Positions 17,518-26,112 of a stretch of 59,594 nt of DNA are shown one piece after another. The translations under genes were made by a program, and so were the position numbers. A model generated the notes under the pieces. It was not told where the DNA came from and ran no database searches. It saw nothing but the letters and a program-made list of their open reading frames with translations. This DNA comes from Actinomycetota bacterium (GTDB taxonomy: Bacteria > Actinomycetota > Coriobacteriia > Anaerosomatales > JAUXNU01), in NCBI GenBank assembly GCA_030682655.1, contig JAUXNU010000174.1:1-59594 (forward strand), given 5' to 3'. Numbering within the stretch: position 1 is the stretch's first letter; every line of letters starts with the position of its first letter.

Positions 17518-17525
17518 GTGTCCTT

Positions 17526-19499
17526 GTGATTATTGCCGTCGACAACGTGACGAAAACTTTCGGGGACCGGGTCCTGTTCGCCGGGGCCACGCTCCGCGTC
17601 GGACTACGTGACCGATGGGCGCTTCTTGGGCCGAACGGGTCAGGCAAGACAACGCTGCTGGAGATCGTCTGCGGGCAGGCGGGCATCGACGCGGGAACGG
17701 TCACGCTCGCAAAGGGCGTGACCATCGGCTACCTGCGCCAAGAGGCGATCGAGATGCATGGCCGGACCGCCCTCGAAGAGGTCATGGCCGTAGGCGATGA
17801 GGTATCCACGCTCGAGCATCGGATGTCCGTGCTGGAGACCCAGCTGGGCGAGGCCGAGGAGCAGGAGCTGGAACGCCTCCTGGCCGAGTACGGCAGGCTG
17901 ACAGACCGGTTCGAGAACGCCGGTGGCTACACCTACGAGTCAGATGCGCGTGCCGTCCTGTCGGGTCTGGGCTTCTCGGAGGCACAGGTGAACCGACCCG
18001 TTGAGGAGTTCTCGGGTGGCGGGCTCATGCGCATCGCGATGGCCCGGCTGCTCCTGCAACAGCCCGACGTTCTGCTTCTCGACGAACCTACGAACCACCT
18101 CGATCTCGAGAGCGTGATCTGGTTCGAGGGCTTCCTCAAGAGCTATGAGGGCGCCGTGGTCCTGGTGAGCCACGACCGCGCGTTTCTCGAGGGACTTGTG
18201 GACCACGTCGCAGAGATCGATCAGCGCGGACTCAAGACATACACGGGTAGCTACGCACGCTACCTTGGAACACGCGAGCTCGAGGCCGAGCAGCTGAGAG
18301 CGGCGTTCGCCAACCAGCAACGCAAGATCGTTGAAACGGAGCGCTTCATCGAGCGCTTTCGATACAAGGAGTCCAAGGCACGTCAGGTGCAGAGCCGCGT
18401 GAAGATGCTGGAGAAGCTCGAGCGCATTGAGCTGCCCGAGGCCAAGAAACAGGTGCGGTTCGAGTTCCCGCAGCCCGTACGTACGGGCGAAGAGGTCGTG
18501 GTGCTGAGAGGTGTCGCGAAGGCGTTCGGCGACAACGTCGTCTACAACGACCTTGATCTGACGCTGTATCGCGGAGACCGTGTAGCTCTTGTTGGGCCGA
18601 ACGGCGCAGGGAAGTCGACGCTTCTGAAGATGATCGCGGGGGTGCTTGCTTCCGATCGCGGAGAGCGACGGCTTGGCCATCATGCGGAAGTCGCCTACTT
18701 CGCGCAGCATCAGTTGGAGGCGCTGACTCCTACGCGAACGGTTCTGGAAGAACTGGACGCAGCGGCGCCCGGCTGGACGCCGCAAGAGGGGCGTCGGCTG
18801 CTCGGGGCGTTCCTCTTCGGCGGGGACGACGTTCTGAAGAAGGTAAGCGTCCTGTCGGGCGGGGAGAGGTGCCGTCTGGCGCTTGCGAAGATGCTTGTGA
18901 AGCCCGCCCCGTTGCTCTGTCTCGACGAGCCGACCAACCACCTCGACATAGTCTCGTCAGATGTGTTGGAACGCGCACTGCAGGGGTTTGGTGGGACGAT
19001 CGTGCTTATCACGCACGACAGGCACCTCATCCGATCGGTTGCGAACAAGATCGTGGAGGTGCGGGACGGCGGGATCGTCGTCTATGCGGGTGACTTCGAC
19101 TACTACCTATGGAAACGGGAGCAGGTCGAGCAGCCGACAGGCATCCGGGCGCCGAGTGCGCGTGAGGCGGCGGATGCAGGTCGACTGCGTCGCAGCAAGG
19201 AAGACAAACGTGTCGAGGCCGAAGCGCGCAACAGAGCGTACCGGGCATCGCGTGAGAAACGCGCCCGACTCCGGGAAGTCGAAGCTGAGATCGAGACGCT
19301 CCAGACACGCGATGCAGAGATCGCGGAGGAGCTCGCTGACGAGAGAGTGTACGGCGAGAGGGGGCACTTCGAGGGACTTCTGGAGGAGTATGCGTCTGTC
19401 CGAGAGCGCCTGGGAACGCTTGAGGCAGAGTGGATCGACGTGTCCGAGCAGTTAGAGGTGATCCAGTCCGACTCGGATCGGGGTTCGGCCAGCCACTAG
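17526..19499 (+). CDS. ABC-F family ATPase (Uup/translation factor type)
   Basis: The protein starts at GTG 17526 ([18 protein letters not shown]), giving 657 residues. It has two ABC domains and no membrane part. Domain 1 has Walker [10 protein letters not shown], signature [15 protein letters not shown] and Walker [14 protein letters not shown]. The linker is charged ([20 protein letters not shown]), as in ABC-F proteins. Domain 2 has [24 protein letters not shown] and [15 protein letters not shown]-terminal coiled-coil of about 90 residues (from about residue 560, rich in Glu/Arg) resembles the Uup DNA/RNA-binding arm. ABC-F proteins act on ribosomes in the cytoplasm. It is divergent from the oxidoreductase, with only 28 bp between starts. 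Confidence 0.92.
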   Translation: MIIAVDNVTKTFGDRVLFAGATLRVGLRDRWALLGPNGSGKTTLLEIVCGQAGIDAGTVTLAKGVTIGYLRQEAIEMHGRTALEEVMAVGDEVSTLEHRMSVLETQLGEAEEQELERLLAEYGRLTDRFENAGGYTYESDARAVLSGLGFSEAQVNRPVEEFSGGGLMRIAMARLLLQQPDVLLLDEPTNHLDLESVIWFEGFLKSYEGAVVLVSHDRAFLEGLVDHVAEIDQRGLKTYTGSYARYLGTRELEAEQLRAAFANQQRKIVETERFIERFRYKESKARQVQSRVKMLEKLERIELPEAKKQVRFEFPQPVRTGEEVVVLRGVAKAFGDNVVYNDLDLTLYRGDRVALVGPNGAGKSTLLKMIAGVLASDRGERRLGHHAEVAYFAQHQLEALTPTRTVLEELDAAAPGWTPQEGRRLLGAFLFGGDDVLKKVSVLSGGERCRLALAKMLVKPAPLLCLDEPTNHLDIVSSDVLERALQGFGGTIVLITHDRHLIRSVANKIVEVRDGGIVVYAGDFDYYLWKREQVEQPTGIRAPSAREAADAGRLRRSKEDKRVEAEARNRAYRASREKRARLREVEAEIETLQTRDAEIAEELADERVYGERGHFEGLLEEYASVRERLGTLEAEWIDVSEQLEVIQSDSDRGSASH

Positions 19500-19572
19500 G
19501 CGCATCCGCGAAGTCGAGTGGCAGTACATCCACATCCGTGGCTACGCATGGAGCCGTTCTTTGTAACAATAT

Positions 19573-19601
19573 TTGCAAGGGGCGTTTGTTCAGCATAGAA
19601 T
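19573..19601 (+). promoter_or_regulatory. Sigma70-type promoter of the nuo operon
   Basis: TTGCAA (19573-19578), a 17-bp spacer and TAGAAT (19596-19601) make a good housekeeping promoter, with a start expected near 19608. A TTGTAAC half-site (19561-19567) lies directly upstream of the -35. An imperfect inverted repeat, GACATGGCTATGTC (19621-19634), lies in the leader. Confidence 0.65.
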
Positions 19602-19670
19602 GCCGTAACTTGGACAGAGAGACATGGCTATGTCCGTAGGGTAGGGATTCATACGTCGTCTGCCGGCCCT

Positions 19671-19689
19671 TTGTAACTGGCAGTTACAA
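19671..19689. promoter_or_regulatory. Perfect palindromic operator candidate upstream of nuoA
   Basis: TTGTAACTGGCAGTTACAA is a perfect inverted repeat (9-bp arms, 1-bp centre), 26 bp before nuoA and about 63 bp after the predicted transcription start. The half-site TTGTAAC recurs at 19561. The sequence resembles redox-type operators in composition but has an odd length, unlike the 18-bp Rex consensus, so the regulator is unknown. Confidence 0.55.
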
Positions 19690-19714
19690 GAGAGACGATG
19701 CGCAGGGGGATCTG

Positions 19715-20080
19715 ATGGAGGGGACTTCGACGCAAAGCGTCCTGTTCGTACTAGGCCTCGCCACGGCGGGCGTCGGGTTCATCGCCCTCGTCTTCTTTCT
19801 GAACTACATTCTGTCTCCCTCGAAGCCTTCAGCCGAAAAGGACGAGCCCTACGAATGTGGCATGGAGCCGATTGGTGGCCCCTGGGAGTCAGTCAGGCTC
19901 AGGTTCGCTGCCATCGCGATCCTCTTCGTAGTGTTCGACGCCGAAGCGACGCTCATGTTCGCGGTCGCCGGTGGCCTAAGGGGCAACCCGGCTGCCGTCA
20001 TTGAAGTAGGCATCTTCACCGGCCTGCTTGCCTTGGGGCTTGTGTATGCCTGGCGCAAGGGGGCACTCGAGTGGCGCTAG
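19715..20080 (+). CDS. nuoA: NADH-quinone oxidoreductase subunit A
   Basis: This 121-residue membrane protein has three helices and the NuoA loop KDEPYECGMEPIGGPWESVR with its conserved Glu-Cys-Gly. It continues RFAAIAILFVVFDAEATLMF, which carries the functional FDxE motif. It is a proton-pumping arm subunit at the junction with the quinone site. The ATG at 19715 follows a GGGGG ribosome site. It is the first gene of the complex I operon and overlaps nuoB by 10 bp. Confidence 0.95.
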   Translation: MEGTSTQSVLFVLGLATAGVGFIALVFFLNYILSPSKPSAEKDEPYECGMEPIGGPWESVRLRFAAIAILFVVFDAEATLMFAVAGGLRGNPAAVIEVGIFTGLLALGLVYAWRKGALEWR

Positions 20081-20658
20081 CAGATCGCGTCGGCGATAGG
20101 CTCGAACGCAACCCAAGCGGCATCATCCTCACCTCGCTCGATGCTCTGATCGACTGGGGGCGGGGGCATTCGCTGTGGGCGATGCCTATGGGTACGGCCT
20201 GTTGCGCGATGGAACTCATAGCCGCATCCTTCAACAAGTTCGACTTCGACCGCCATGGGACATTTCCTCGGCCGGATCCGCGACACACCGACGTTATGGT
20301 CGTCGCGGGAACGGTCACGCGGAAGATGGCACCCGCGGTGAAGAGGCTCTACGAGCAGATGCCCGAACCCAAGTGGGTCATCGCGATGGGAAACTGCGCG
20401 GTCTCCGGAGGAATCTTCTACTACGACTCGTACTCCGTGATTCGTGGTGTGGACGAGTTTCTGCCTGTCGACGTGTACATCGCGGGATGCCCGCCAAGAC
20501 CTGAGGCCTTGCAGGACGCGGTCCTGCGCCTGCGAGAGAAGATCGAGACGGAATCAATCGCCCCCGGTGTTCGTCGCGAGGGCCGATTCACGCTTCCAAT
20601 GCCCGGCGACGTGTCCTTCGGGACGCGTCCGGGCGTCGAGGAGGCTGACGAGTCGTGA
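20071..20658 (+). CDS. nuoB: NADH-quinone oxidoreductase subunit B (cluster N2)
   Basis: This 195-residue subunit holds the terminal [4Fe-4S] cluster N2 beside the quinone. The four ligands are visible: the tandem Cys44-Cys45 in GTACCAMEL, Cys109 in IAMGNCAVSGG and Cys140 in YIAGCPPRPEAL. RPDPRHTDVMVVAGTVTRKMAP is also characteristic. GTG 20071 is the start, overlapping nuoA. All cluster ligands are kept, so this is a genuine electron-transferring complex I. Confidence 0.96.
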   Translation: MALADRVGDRLERNPSGIILTSLDALIDWGRGHSLWAMPMGTACCAMELIAASFNKFDFDRHGTFPRPDPRHTDVMVVAGTVTRKMAPAVKRLYEQMPEPKWVIAMGNCAVSGGIFYYDSYSVIRGVDEFLPVDVYIAGCPPRPEALQDAVLRLREKIETESIAPGVRREGRFTLPMPGDVSFGTRPGVEEADES

Positions 20659-21116
20659 ACATCAACGAGCTAAGAGAGCACCTGTGTGCCGAGTACCCGG
20701 AACTGTGTCCGCTGTTCTCCATCGAATTCGGCGATGGTGTGCTCACGGTCGAATGCGATCTGGTGTTCAAGGCGGCAGGTGACTTGAAGGACCTCGGGTT
20801 CGACCGCTTGGGGATGGTCACTGCCGTGGACCACGGCGAAAGCTTCGAGATGGTGTATCGCCTTACATCGCGTTCGATGTCGGCCGGCATCTTCCTGAAG
20901 TGCCATGTACCGCGATCCAACCCGGTGACCGCTTCTCTGGTGCCGCTTTGGCCCGCTGCATTGTGGCAGGAGCGGGAGGTCTTTGACCTGTTCGGAATCC
21001 ATTTCGAAGGGCACCCGGACTTGCGAAGGATCTTTCTGCCCGAGGACTGGGTGGGTCACCCGCTTCGCAAAGACTACGTCGACGACCGCATGATCAAACG
21101 GCCTGACTACATCTAG
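20655..21116 (+). CDS. nuoC: NADH-quinone oxidoreductase subunit C (30 kDa)
   Basis: This 153-residue peripheral-arm subunit starts 4 bp inside nuoB. It carries LGFDRLGMVTAVDHGESFEMVYRLTS in the fold core and the family signature WPAALWQEREVFDLFGIHFEGHPDLRRIFLPEDW, followed by HPLRKDY. It contacts NuoB and NuoD and bears no cofactor. It is separate from nuoD, not fused as in enterobacteria. Confidence 0.95.
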   Translation: MNINELREHLCAEYPELCPLFSIEFGDGVLTVECDLVFKAAGDLKDLGFDRLGMVTAVDHGESFEMVYRLTSRSMSAGIFLKCHVPRSNPVTASLVPLWPAALWQEREVFDLFGIHFEGHPDLRRIFLPEDWVGHPLRKDYVDDRMIKRPDYI

Positions 21117-21148
21117 ATGACCCAAGGCGCGAGAGGGGGTGGACGACA

Positions 21149-22288
21149 GTGTATGAGGTGACCAACACACGGTACTCGACCGAGGACGGAACCCCGGTCG
21201 GGGAGTTGGTAGTCAACATCGGCCCGTCCCACCCCTCCACTCACGGTGTCTGCCGCGTGATCGCCCACCTGGACGGCGAGGTCGTTACGAAAGCCGAGCC
21301 TGTCATCGGGTACCTCCATCGCGGTATCGAGAAGATGTGCGAGAACCGCACGTATGCGCAGATCGTGCCGCTGACCGACCGTCTCGATTACGTAGGCTCC
21401 ATGTACGCCAACTGGGCGTACTGCCGGGCTGTCGAACGGCTCGCGGGGATTCGCGTTCCAGAGCGGGCTGAGTACCTGCGTGTGATCGTATGCGAACTCC
21501 AGCGCATCGCGAGCCACATGATGGCGGTTGGATCATCGGCTGCGGACACCGGCGCGGCCACCGTGTTCATCTACGCGTTCGACGAGCGCGAGCGTATCAT
21601 CGAGCTCTTCGAGGAGCTGTGTGGCGCGCGACTGACCTACAGCTACGTGCGGCCCGGAGGCGTGAGCTTCGACCTTCCCGAGGGTTGGGTCGACACGCTT
21701 CTTGAGTTCACGCGTGCGCATCCGGCAGCGGTCGCCGAGATGGACAAGCTCTTCTTTGGCAACGTGATCCTGCGTGGCCGGATGAAGGGCATAGGCGTTC
21801 TCTCCGCCGAGGACGCGGTCGCATGGGGCGCGTCGGGTCCTGTGGCGCGCGGCTCGGGCGTGAACTGGGACCTTCGCAAGCATGACCCCTACTCGGTCTA
21901 TCCGCTCTTCGAGTTCGATGTCCCCACCGGATCGGCTGGCGACGCGTATGACCGTGCGCGCGTGCGCCTGTACGAGTGCTACGAGTCGTGCAAGATCATC
22001 GAGCAGGCAGTCGAGCAGATGACCAGCGGGCCGGTCATGGCCGAGGGCCTGCCGCGTCTGCTCGCACCGCGGCCCGGCGAAGCGTACGACCACATCGAGA
22101 GCGCCCGTGGTTCTCTCGGCGTCTTCATCGTCTCCGACGGGAGTCCCCGTCCGTACCGGGTGAAGTTCAGGTCCCCCGCATTCTGCAATCTGGCCCTGCT
22201 ACCGCAGCTCGCCGAGGGCCACTTGTTGTCCGATCTCGTCGTCATCCTCGGCAGCCTCGACCCGGTGTTCGGGGAGGTGGACCGGTGA
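21149..22288 (+). CDS. nuoD: NADH-quinone oxidoreductase subunit D (49 kDa)
   Basis: This 379-residue quinone-site subunit has GPSHPSTHGVCRVIAHLDGE with the quinone-ligating histidine, then IGYLHRGIEKMCENRTYAQ, PLTDRLDYVGSM and the C-terminal DPVFGEVDR. The nickel-binding CxxC pairs of [NiFe]-hydrogenase large subunits are absent at both ends, so this is complex I and not a membrane hydrogenase. GTG at 21149 follows GAGAGGGGG and lies 32 bp after nuoC. Confidence 0.95.
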   Translation: MYEVTNTRYSTEDGTPVGELVVNIGPSHPSTHGVCRVIAHLDGEVVTKAEPVIGYLHRGIEKMCENRTYAQIVPLTDRLDYVGSMYANWAYCRAVERLAGIRVPERAEYLRVIVCELQRIASHMMAVGSSAADTGAATVFIYAFDERERIIELFEELCGARLTYSYVRPGGVSFDLPEGWVDTLLEFTRAHPAAVAEMDKLFFGNVILRGRMKGIGVLSAEDAVAWGASGPVARGSGVNWDLRKHDPYSVYPLFEFDVPTGSAGDAYDRARVRLYECYESCKIIEQAVEQMTSGPVMAEGLPRLLAPRPGEAYDHIESARGSLGVFIVSDGSPRPYRVKFRSPAFCNLALLPQLAEGHLLSDLVVILGSLDPVFGEVDR

Positions 22289-23235
22289 CAGGCTACCTTG
22301 GCGGAGTCGTGTTCGGCCTGGCCAGCGGTGTGCTGATTGCCATAGCGACGATTCTGGGCGTCTACGGCGAACGCAAGGTGGCGGCCTGGATCCAGATGCG
22401 TATCGGTCCTCAGGAGACCGGACCCGCGGGATCGCTTCAGCTCATTGCCGACCTGCTGAAGTTGCTGCTCAAAGAGGACATAACCCCGCGGCGTGCCGAC
22501 GTGCGTCCGTTCAGGCTCGCTCCGTTCCTGGTGTTCGCTCCCGTTGCGATGGCGGTCGTGGTGATCCCGTTCGCGCGTGGGTGGGCGCCGCTGGACACGT
22601 CGGTCGGGATGCTGTTCTTCCTCGCTGTCCCGTCCCTGTCTGTCCTTGGGGTGCTGGTTGCCGGCTGGTCGTCGGGCAACACCTACGCCACCATCGGCGG
22701 GCTACGCGGCGCGGCTCAGATGATCTCCTACGAACTGCCAAGGACGCTTTCAGTCCTTAGCATCGTTGTGCTCGCGGGATCGCTGCGTCCAGTGGACGTG
22801 GTCAATGCCTGGCGTTGGTGGTGGATCCCGCTCAACGCTATCGGGTTTCTCGTCTACTACATCGCATCGATCGCCGAGTGCAATCGTGGACCTTTCGACA
22901 TTCCGGAGGCGGAGTCCGAGCTGGTGGCGGGCTACTTCGCCGACTACTCGGGCATCCGCTGGGGCATCTTCATGATGACCGAGTACGGCACCGTTCTGTC
23001 GGCGTCTCTGTTCGCCGCAGCCATCTACCTGGGGACGCTCTCGTGGCTACCGAGCTGGCTGGGCATCCCGCTCTTCGTTGCGGTGACGATCCTCCTTGGC
23101 ATGTCGATGATCTGGGTGAAGTGGACCTTCCCGCGCATGCGCTCTGACCAGCTGATGGCGGTCGCATGGAAGGTTCTGACGCCGATGGCTCTCCTGCAGC
23201 TTGCGATCGTGGGGGTGGTGATCGCGTGGCTGTAG
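22285..23235 (+). CDS. nuoH: NADH-quinone oxidoreductase subunit H
   Basis: The start GTG 22285 overlaps the nuoD stop by 4 bp, giving 316 residues and eight or nine membrane helices. Conserved parts are YGERKVAAWIQMRIGPQETG, LQLIADLLKLLLKEDITP, the amphipathic quinone-chamber loop, RGAAQMISYELPRTLS and AECNRGPFDIPEAESELVAGY, with the Glu/Asp residues of the E-channel, and WVKWTFPRMRSDQLM. It forms the quinone chamber roof and the link to the pump modules. Confidence 0.96.
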   Translation: MTGYLGGVVFGLASGVLIAIATILGVYGERKVAAWIQMRIGPQETGPAGSLQLIADLLKLLLKEDITPRRADVRPFRLAPFLVFAPVAMAVVVIPFARGWAPLDTSVGMLFFLAVPSLSVLGVLVAGWSSGNTYATIGGLRGAAQMISYELPRTLSVLSIVVLAGSLRPVDVVNAWRWWWIPLNAIGFLVYYIASIAECNRGPFDIPEAESELVAGYFADYSGIRWGIFMMTEYGTVLSASLFAAAIYLGTLSWLPSWLGIPLFVAVTILLGMSMIWVKWTFPRMRSDQLMAVAWKVLTPMALLQLAIVGVVIAWL

Positions 23236-25307
23236 ACAACGAGTCTGGCGAAGTGGAAGTACAGGCAGTGAAGGACGTTCCGACATCGGTGCCGCTGACG
23301 GTCACCGTGACCGATGACTTCTCACCCGGGGTCACGGGCTTCCTGGAAAAATGGCGCTCGCTGCTGGTCGGCCTGAGCATCACCGGCCGCCGTGCCATGG
23401 AGAAGAACACGACGCTGCGCTACCCGGCCGAGAAGGTCACGATATCGCAGCGCTGGCGTGGGGCGTTGCGACTGAGGGGTCTACTCGGACGCGACGAGGT
23501 GCCGATTCTCCTCGGACCATCGCCGGAGTACAACGCGAGCATCCAGGACCTCTACGACGGGGATCGGCTGCCGCCATGTGTGGGGAACTGCCCTGCGAAC
23601 GTCGATGTCCGCGGGCAGAACTACTACGTGGCCGAGGGCAAGACAGTTGAAGCATATGAGCTCGTCAGGCGCCGTAACATCATGCCGGGCGTTCTTGGCA
23701 GGATCTGCCACAACCCGTGCGAGACGGCCTGCCGTCGCAACTTCTACGACGAGCCGATCTCGATTCGTCCGCTGCACCGTGTCACGTACGAGGAGTATGT
23801 GAAGGTTCAAGACGAGCACCTGAGACCGTTCGAGGTTACGAGGGATGAGACCGTCGCCATCATCGGATCGGGTCCATCCGGTCTCGCGGCCGCATTTGAC
23901 CTGATGAGCCTCGGGTATCGGGTCACGGCGTACGAGAAGGAGGAGAAGCCCGGCGGCGCGCTGTATTCCGGTGTGCCGTCGTATCGACTCCCTCGCGAAG
24001 TCCTGCACGGTGAGATCGACAATCTGGTGAAGCTCGGCCTCGACCTGCGGCTCGGCGTCGAAGTCGGTCGCGATATCCCTACGGATCACCTCATTGGCGA
24101 ATACAATGCCGTTCTCATCGCCGCCGGTCTGCAGCAGAGCCGCATACTGCCGATCCCCGGAAACGACGGCGACGGCGTCATCGGTGCACTGGAGTTCCTG
24201 CGCGCCGCGAACTGGAAGGGCGACGCCGGCGTGAAGAACAAGCGCGTGCTCGTGATCGGTGGCGGAAACGTCGCGGTCGACGTAGCACGATGCGCGCTTC
24301 GCCTCGGGGCTTCCGAGGTACGACTTGCATGTCTAGAGGGCGATGACGAGATGCCCTGCCATCCCTGGGAGATTGAAGAGGCAATCGACGAGGGCGTCAT
24401 CGCCATGTGCGGTCTTGGCCCGGAGGAAGTGCTGGTCGAGAACGGCAAGGTCATCGGCATGCGCATGCGCGAGTGCCTTTCCGTGTTCGACGAGAGCGGC
24501 CGCTTCTCACCCAAGTTCAGCGATGAGTTGACGGACCTGGCACTGGATGTCGTCTGTTTCGCAATCGGCCAGGCGCCGGTCCTGCGCGAAGTGGTCGCGG
24601 GGACGGACCTCGCGCTCGAAGAACGCGGACTGCTTCCCGTGGACGGAACGTTGTTCACGACGGCGATGCCCATGGTCTTTGCATGTGGCGAGGTCGTCAC
24701 CGGCCCCGGCAGCGCCATTGGCTCGATAGCGACAGGACATGAGGCCGCGACTTCCATCCACCGATACCTCTCCGGCCAGGATCTTGCCGAGGGCAGAGTC
24801 GCGCGGCCTGTCCCCATCTACGACAAGTACGCCGTGGCCTCGGTCGACGGCGTGGAGGAGGCCAGGCGTCGCGTGGAGATGCCGATGGCCCGCCCCGAGG
24901 AACGCTCTCGCGACTTCCGCCAGGTCGAGCTTGGCCTGACCCACCTGGAAGGGCTGAACGAGGCAGCACGCTGTCTGCGATGTCAGTCGGAAGTGTGCGT
25001 CGGATGCACCTTCTGTGCCCGAACATGCCCCGACTACGCGATACAGGTCGAACGCGTCGACGATCCCGGCGATCGACGAGTGACGCGATACGATCTCGAT
25101 CTGGCGAAGTGCTGCTTCTGTGGGCTGTGCGCCGAGCAGTGTCCCACCGATGCACTGAGCCACACCGGGCAGTACGAGCTGTCCTTCTACCACCGAGACC
25201 TCACCTTCTTCGACAGAGATGAGATGCTTCGCTCCGGTGAAGGCACCCGCGCTACCGGCCGCGATGGTGAGCATGGCCCGCGTTCCTCCGGGGGTGACAA
25301 GTCATGA
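23226..25307 (+). CDS. Fusion: NuoI N-terminus + GltD/NfnB-type FAD-NAD(P) oxidoreductase + NuoI 2[4Fe-4S] ferredoxin
   Basis: GTG 23226 is the start (10-bp overlap with nuoH; 693 residues). Residues about 36-83 are a NuoI N-terminus (TGFLEKWRSLLVGLSITGRR, YPAEK, SQRWRGALRL). Residues about 105-200 are a Fer4_20-like domain with Cys118, Cys122, Cys161, Cys165 and Cys169; the usual preceding RCxxC pair is absent. Residues about 207-520 hold the FAD site IIGSGPSGLAAA, the NAD(P) site VIGGGNVAVDVAR and the closing FACGEVVTGPGSAIGS. Residues 581-670 return to NuoI: RCLRC, then CVGCTFCARTCP and, after RYDLDLAK, CCFCGLCAEQCPTDA. It stands exactly where nuoI belongs, and nuoE, F and G are missing. 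I infer that it feeds electrons from NAD(P)H via FAD and iron-sulfur clusters to NuoB. A mis-joined assembly is unlikely because one frame runs throughout. Confidence 0.9.
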   Translation: MAVDNESGEVEVQAVKDVPTSVPLTVTVTDDFSPGVTGFLEKWRSLLVGLSITGRRAMEKNTTLRYPAEKVTISQRWRGALRLRGLLGRDEVPILLGPSPEYNASIQDLYDGDRLPPCVGNCPANVDVRGQNYYVAEGKTVEAYELVRRRNIMPGVLGRICHNPCETACRRNFYDEPISIRPLHRVTYEEYVKVQDEHLRPFEVTRDETVAIIGSGPSGLAAAFDLMSLGYRVTAYEKEEKPGGALYSGVPSYRLPREVLHGEIDNLVKLGLDLRLGVEVGRDIPTDHLIGEYNAVLIAAGLQQSRILPIPGNDGDGVIGALEFLRAANWKGDAGVKNKRVLVIGGGNVAVDVARCALRLGASEVRLACLEGDDEMPCHPWEIEEAIDEGVIAMCGLGPEEVLVENGKVIGMRMRECLSVFDESGRFSPKFSDELTDLALDVVCFAIGQAPVLREVVAGTDLALEERGLLPVDGTLFTTAMPMVFACGEVVTGPGSAIGSIATGHEAATSIHRYLSGQDLAEGRVARPVPIYDKYAVASVDGVEEARRRVEMPMARPEERSRDFRQVELGLTHLEGLNEAARCLRCQSEVCVGCTFCARTCPDYAIQVERVDDPGDRRVTRYDLDLAKCCFCGLCAEQCPTDALSHTGQYELSFYHRDLTFFDRDEMLRSGEGTRATGRDGEHGPRSSGGDKS

Positions 25308-25804
25308 CGTTTGACACTGCCACCGCGGTTCAGGCGGCTTTGGCCATAGCCGCGCTCCTGGGCGCATCCACCGTGGTCTTCGCCAAAGACGTTACGCGCA
25401 TGGCGGCGGGGCTGGGTCTGTTTCTGCTCTGTGTGGCCGGTTGGTTCGCGTATCTGAGTGCGTCGTTCCTGGCAGTCGCACAGGTGTTCGTCTACGTCGG
25501 CGGCGTGCTGATCCTGTTCATCTTCGCGATCATGCTGCTTCACCGGGAAGACCAGGAGAAGCCGGGCCTGACCTCCCGCCACGACATTGGCTCTGTTTCG
25601 GTGGCGCTGGCCGTGTTCGTGTTGACTTTCATGCCGCTGATCGGGGTCGCCTCGGCGGTTGGACCTGTGCGCGACACCGGCGCCATGCCGGATCTGGCCG
25701 CCATTCTGACAGGGCCGATGCTGCCCCAGTTCGAGGCGGTGGGCGTGCTTCTGCTTGCCGCTTTGGTCGCGGTCGTAGTCGTGATGGGGGGTGAGCGCGA
25801 ATGA
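25304..25804 (+). CDS. nuoJ: NADH-quinone oxidoreductase subunit J
   Basis: This 166-residue protein has five membrane helices. The conserved third helix region reads AVAQVFVYVGGVLILFIFAIML, containing the pi-bulge helix that gates proton movement near the quinone end. It overlaps the fusion gene by 4 bp (ATGA) and nuoK by 4 bp. Confidence 0.94.
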   Translation: MTFDTATAVQAALAIAALLGASTVVFAKDVTRMAAGLGLFLLCVAGWFAYLSASFLAVAQVFVYVGGVLILFIFAIMLLHREDQEKPGLTSRHDIGSVSVALAVFVLTFMPLIGVASAVGPVRDTGAMPDLAAILTGPMLPQFEAVGVLLLAALVAVVVVMGGERE

Positions 25805-26112
25805 TCCTCATCTTCATGAGTTGCGCGATCTTCGCGCTCGGTCTGTACGGGGTACTCACGCGGCGCGACCTCATCGGCGTGCTGGCTTGCGTGGAGCTCG
25901 TTCTTGGGTCGGCGACGGTGCTTCTTGTTGGCCTGGCGACGACCGTTGTCGCCCCTTCGGGTGGCCCGGTTCCCGGCGTTGTCGAGGGGGTCGGCTTGTT
26001 CGTCATCGCGCTTGCGGCTGCTGAGGCGGCGGTCGGACTTGCGCTCGTCGTGTGCGTCGCGCGACGCGTCGGCACAACGCGCTCGGACGAACTCACGGAG
26101 GTGAAGGGATGA
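25801..26112 (+). CDS. nuoK: NADH-quinone oxidoreductase subunit K
   Basis: This 103-residue protein has three membrane helices. It carries LIGVLACVELVLGSATVLLV with the buried helix-2 glutamate, and FVIALAAAEAAVGLALVV with the helix-3 glutamate, both central to proton transfer. The ATG overlaps nuoJ, and the stop overlaps nuoL. Confidence 0.95.
   Translation: MILIFMSCAIFALGLYGVLTRRDLIGVLACVELVLGSATVLLVGLATTVVAPSGGPVPGVVEGVGLFVIALAAAEAAVGLALVVCVARRVGTTRSDELTEVKG

Noticed and set aside
19671-19689. nuoA palindrome as a classical Rex site
   Set aside because: The Rex consensus is an 18-bp even palindrome with TTGTGAA or TTGTTAA half-sites; this one is 19 bp with TTGTAAC.
20071-22288. NuoB/NuoD as a membrane-bound [NiFe]-hydrogenase
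   Set aside because: NuoD lacks the N- and C-terminal CxxC nickel ligands and ends with the complex I type DPVFGEVDR.
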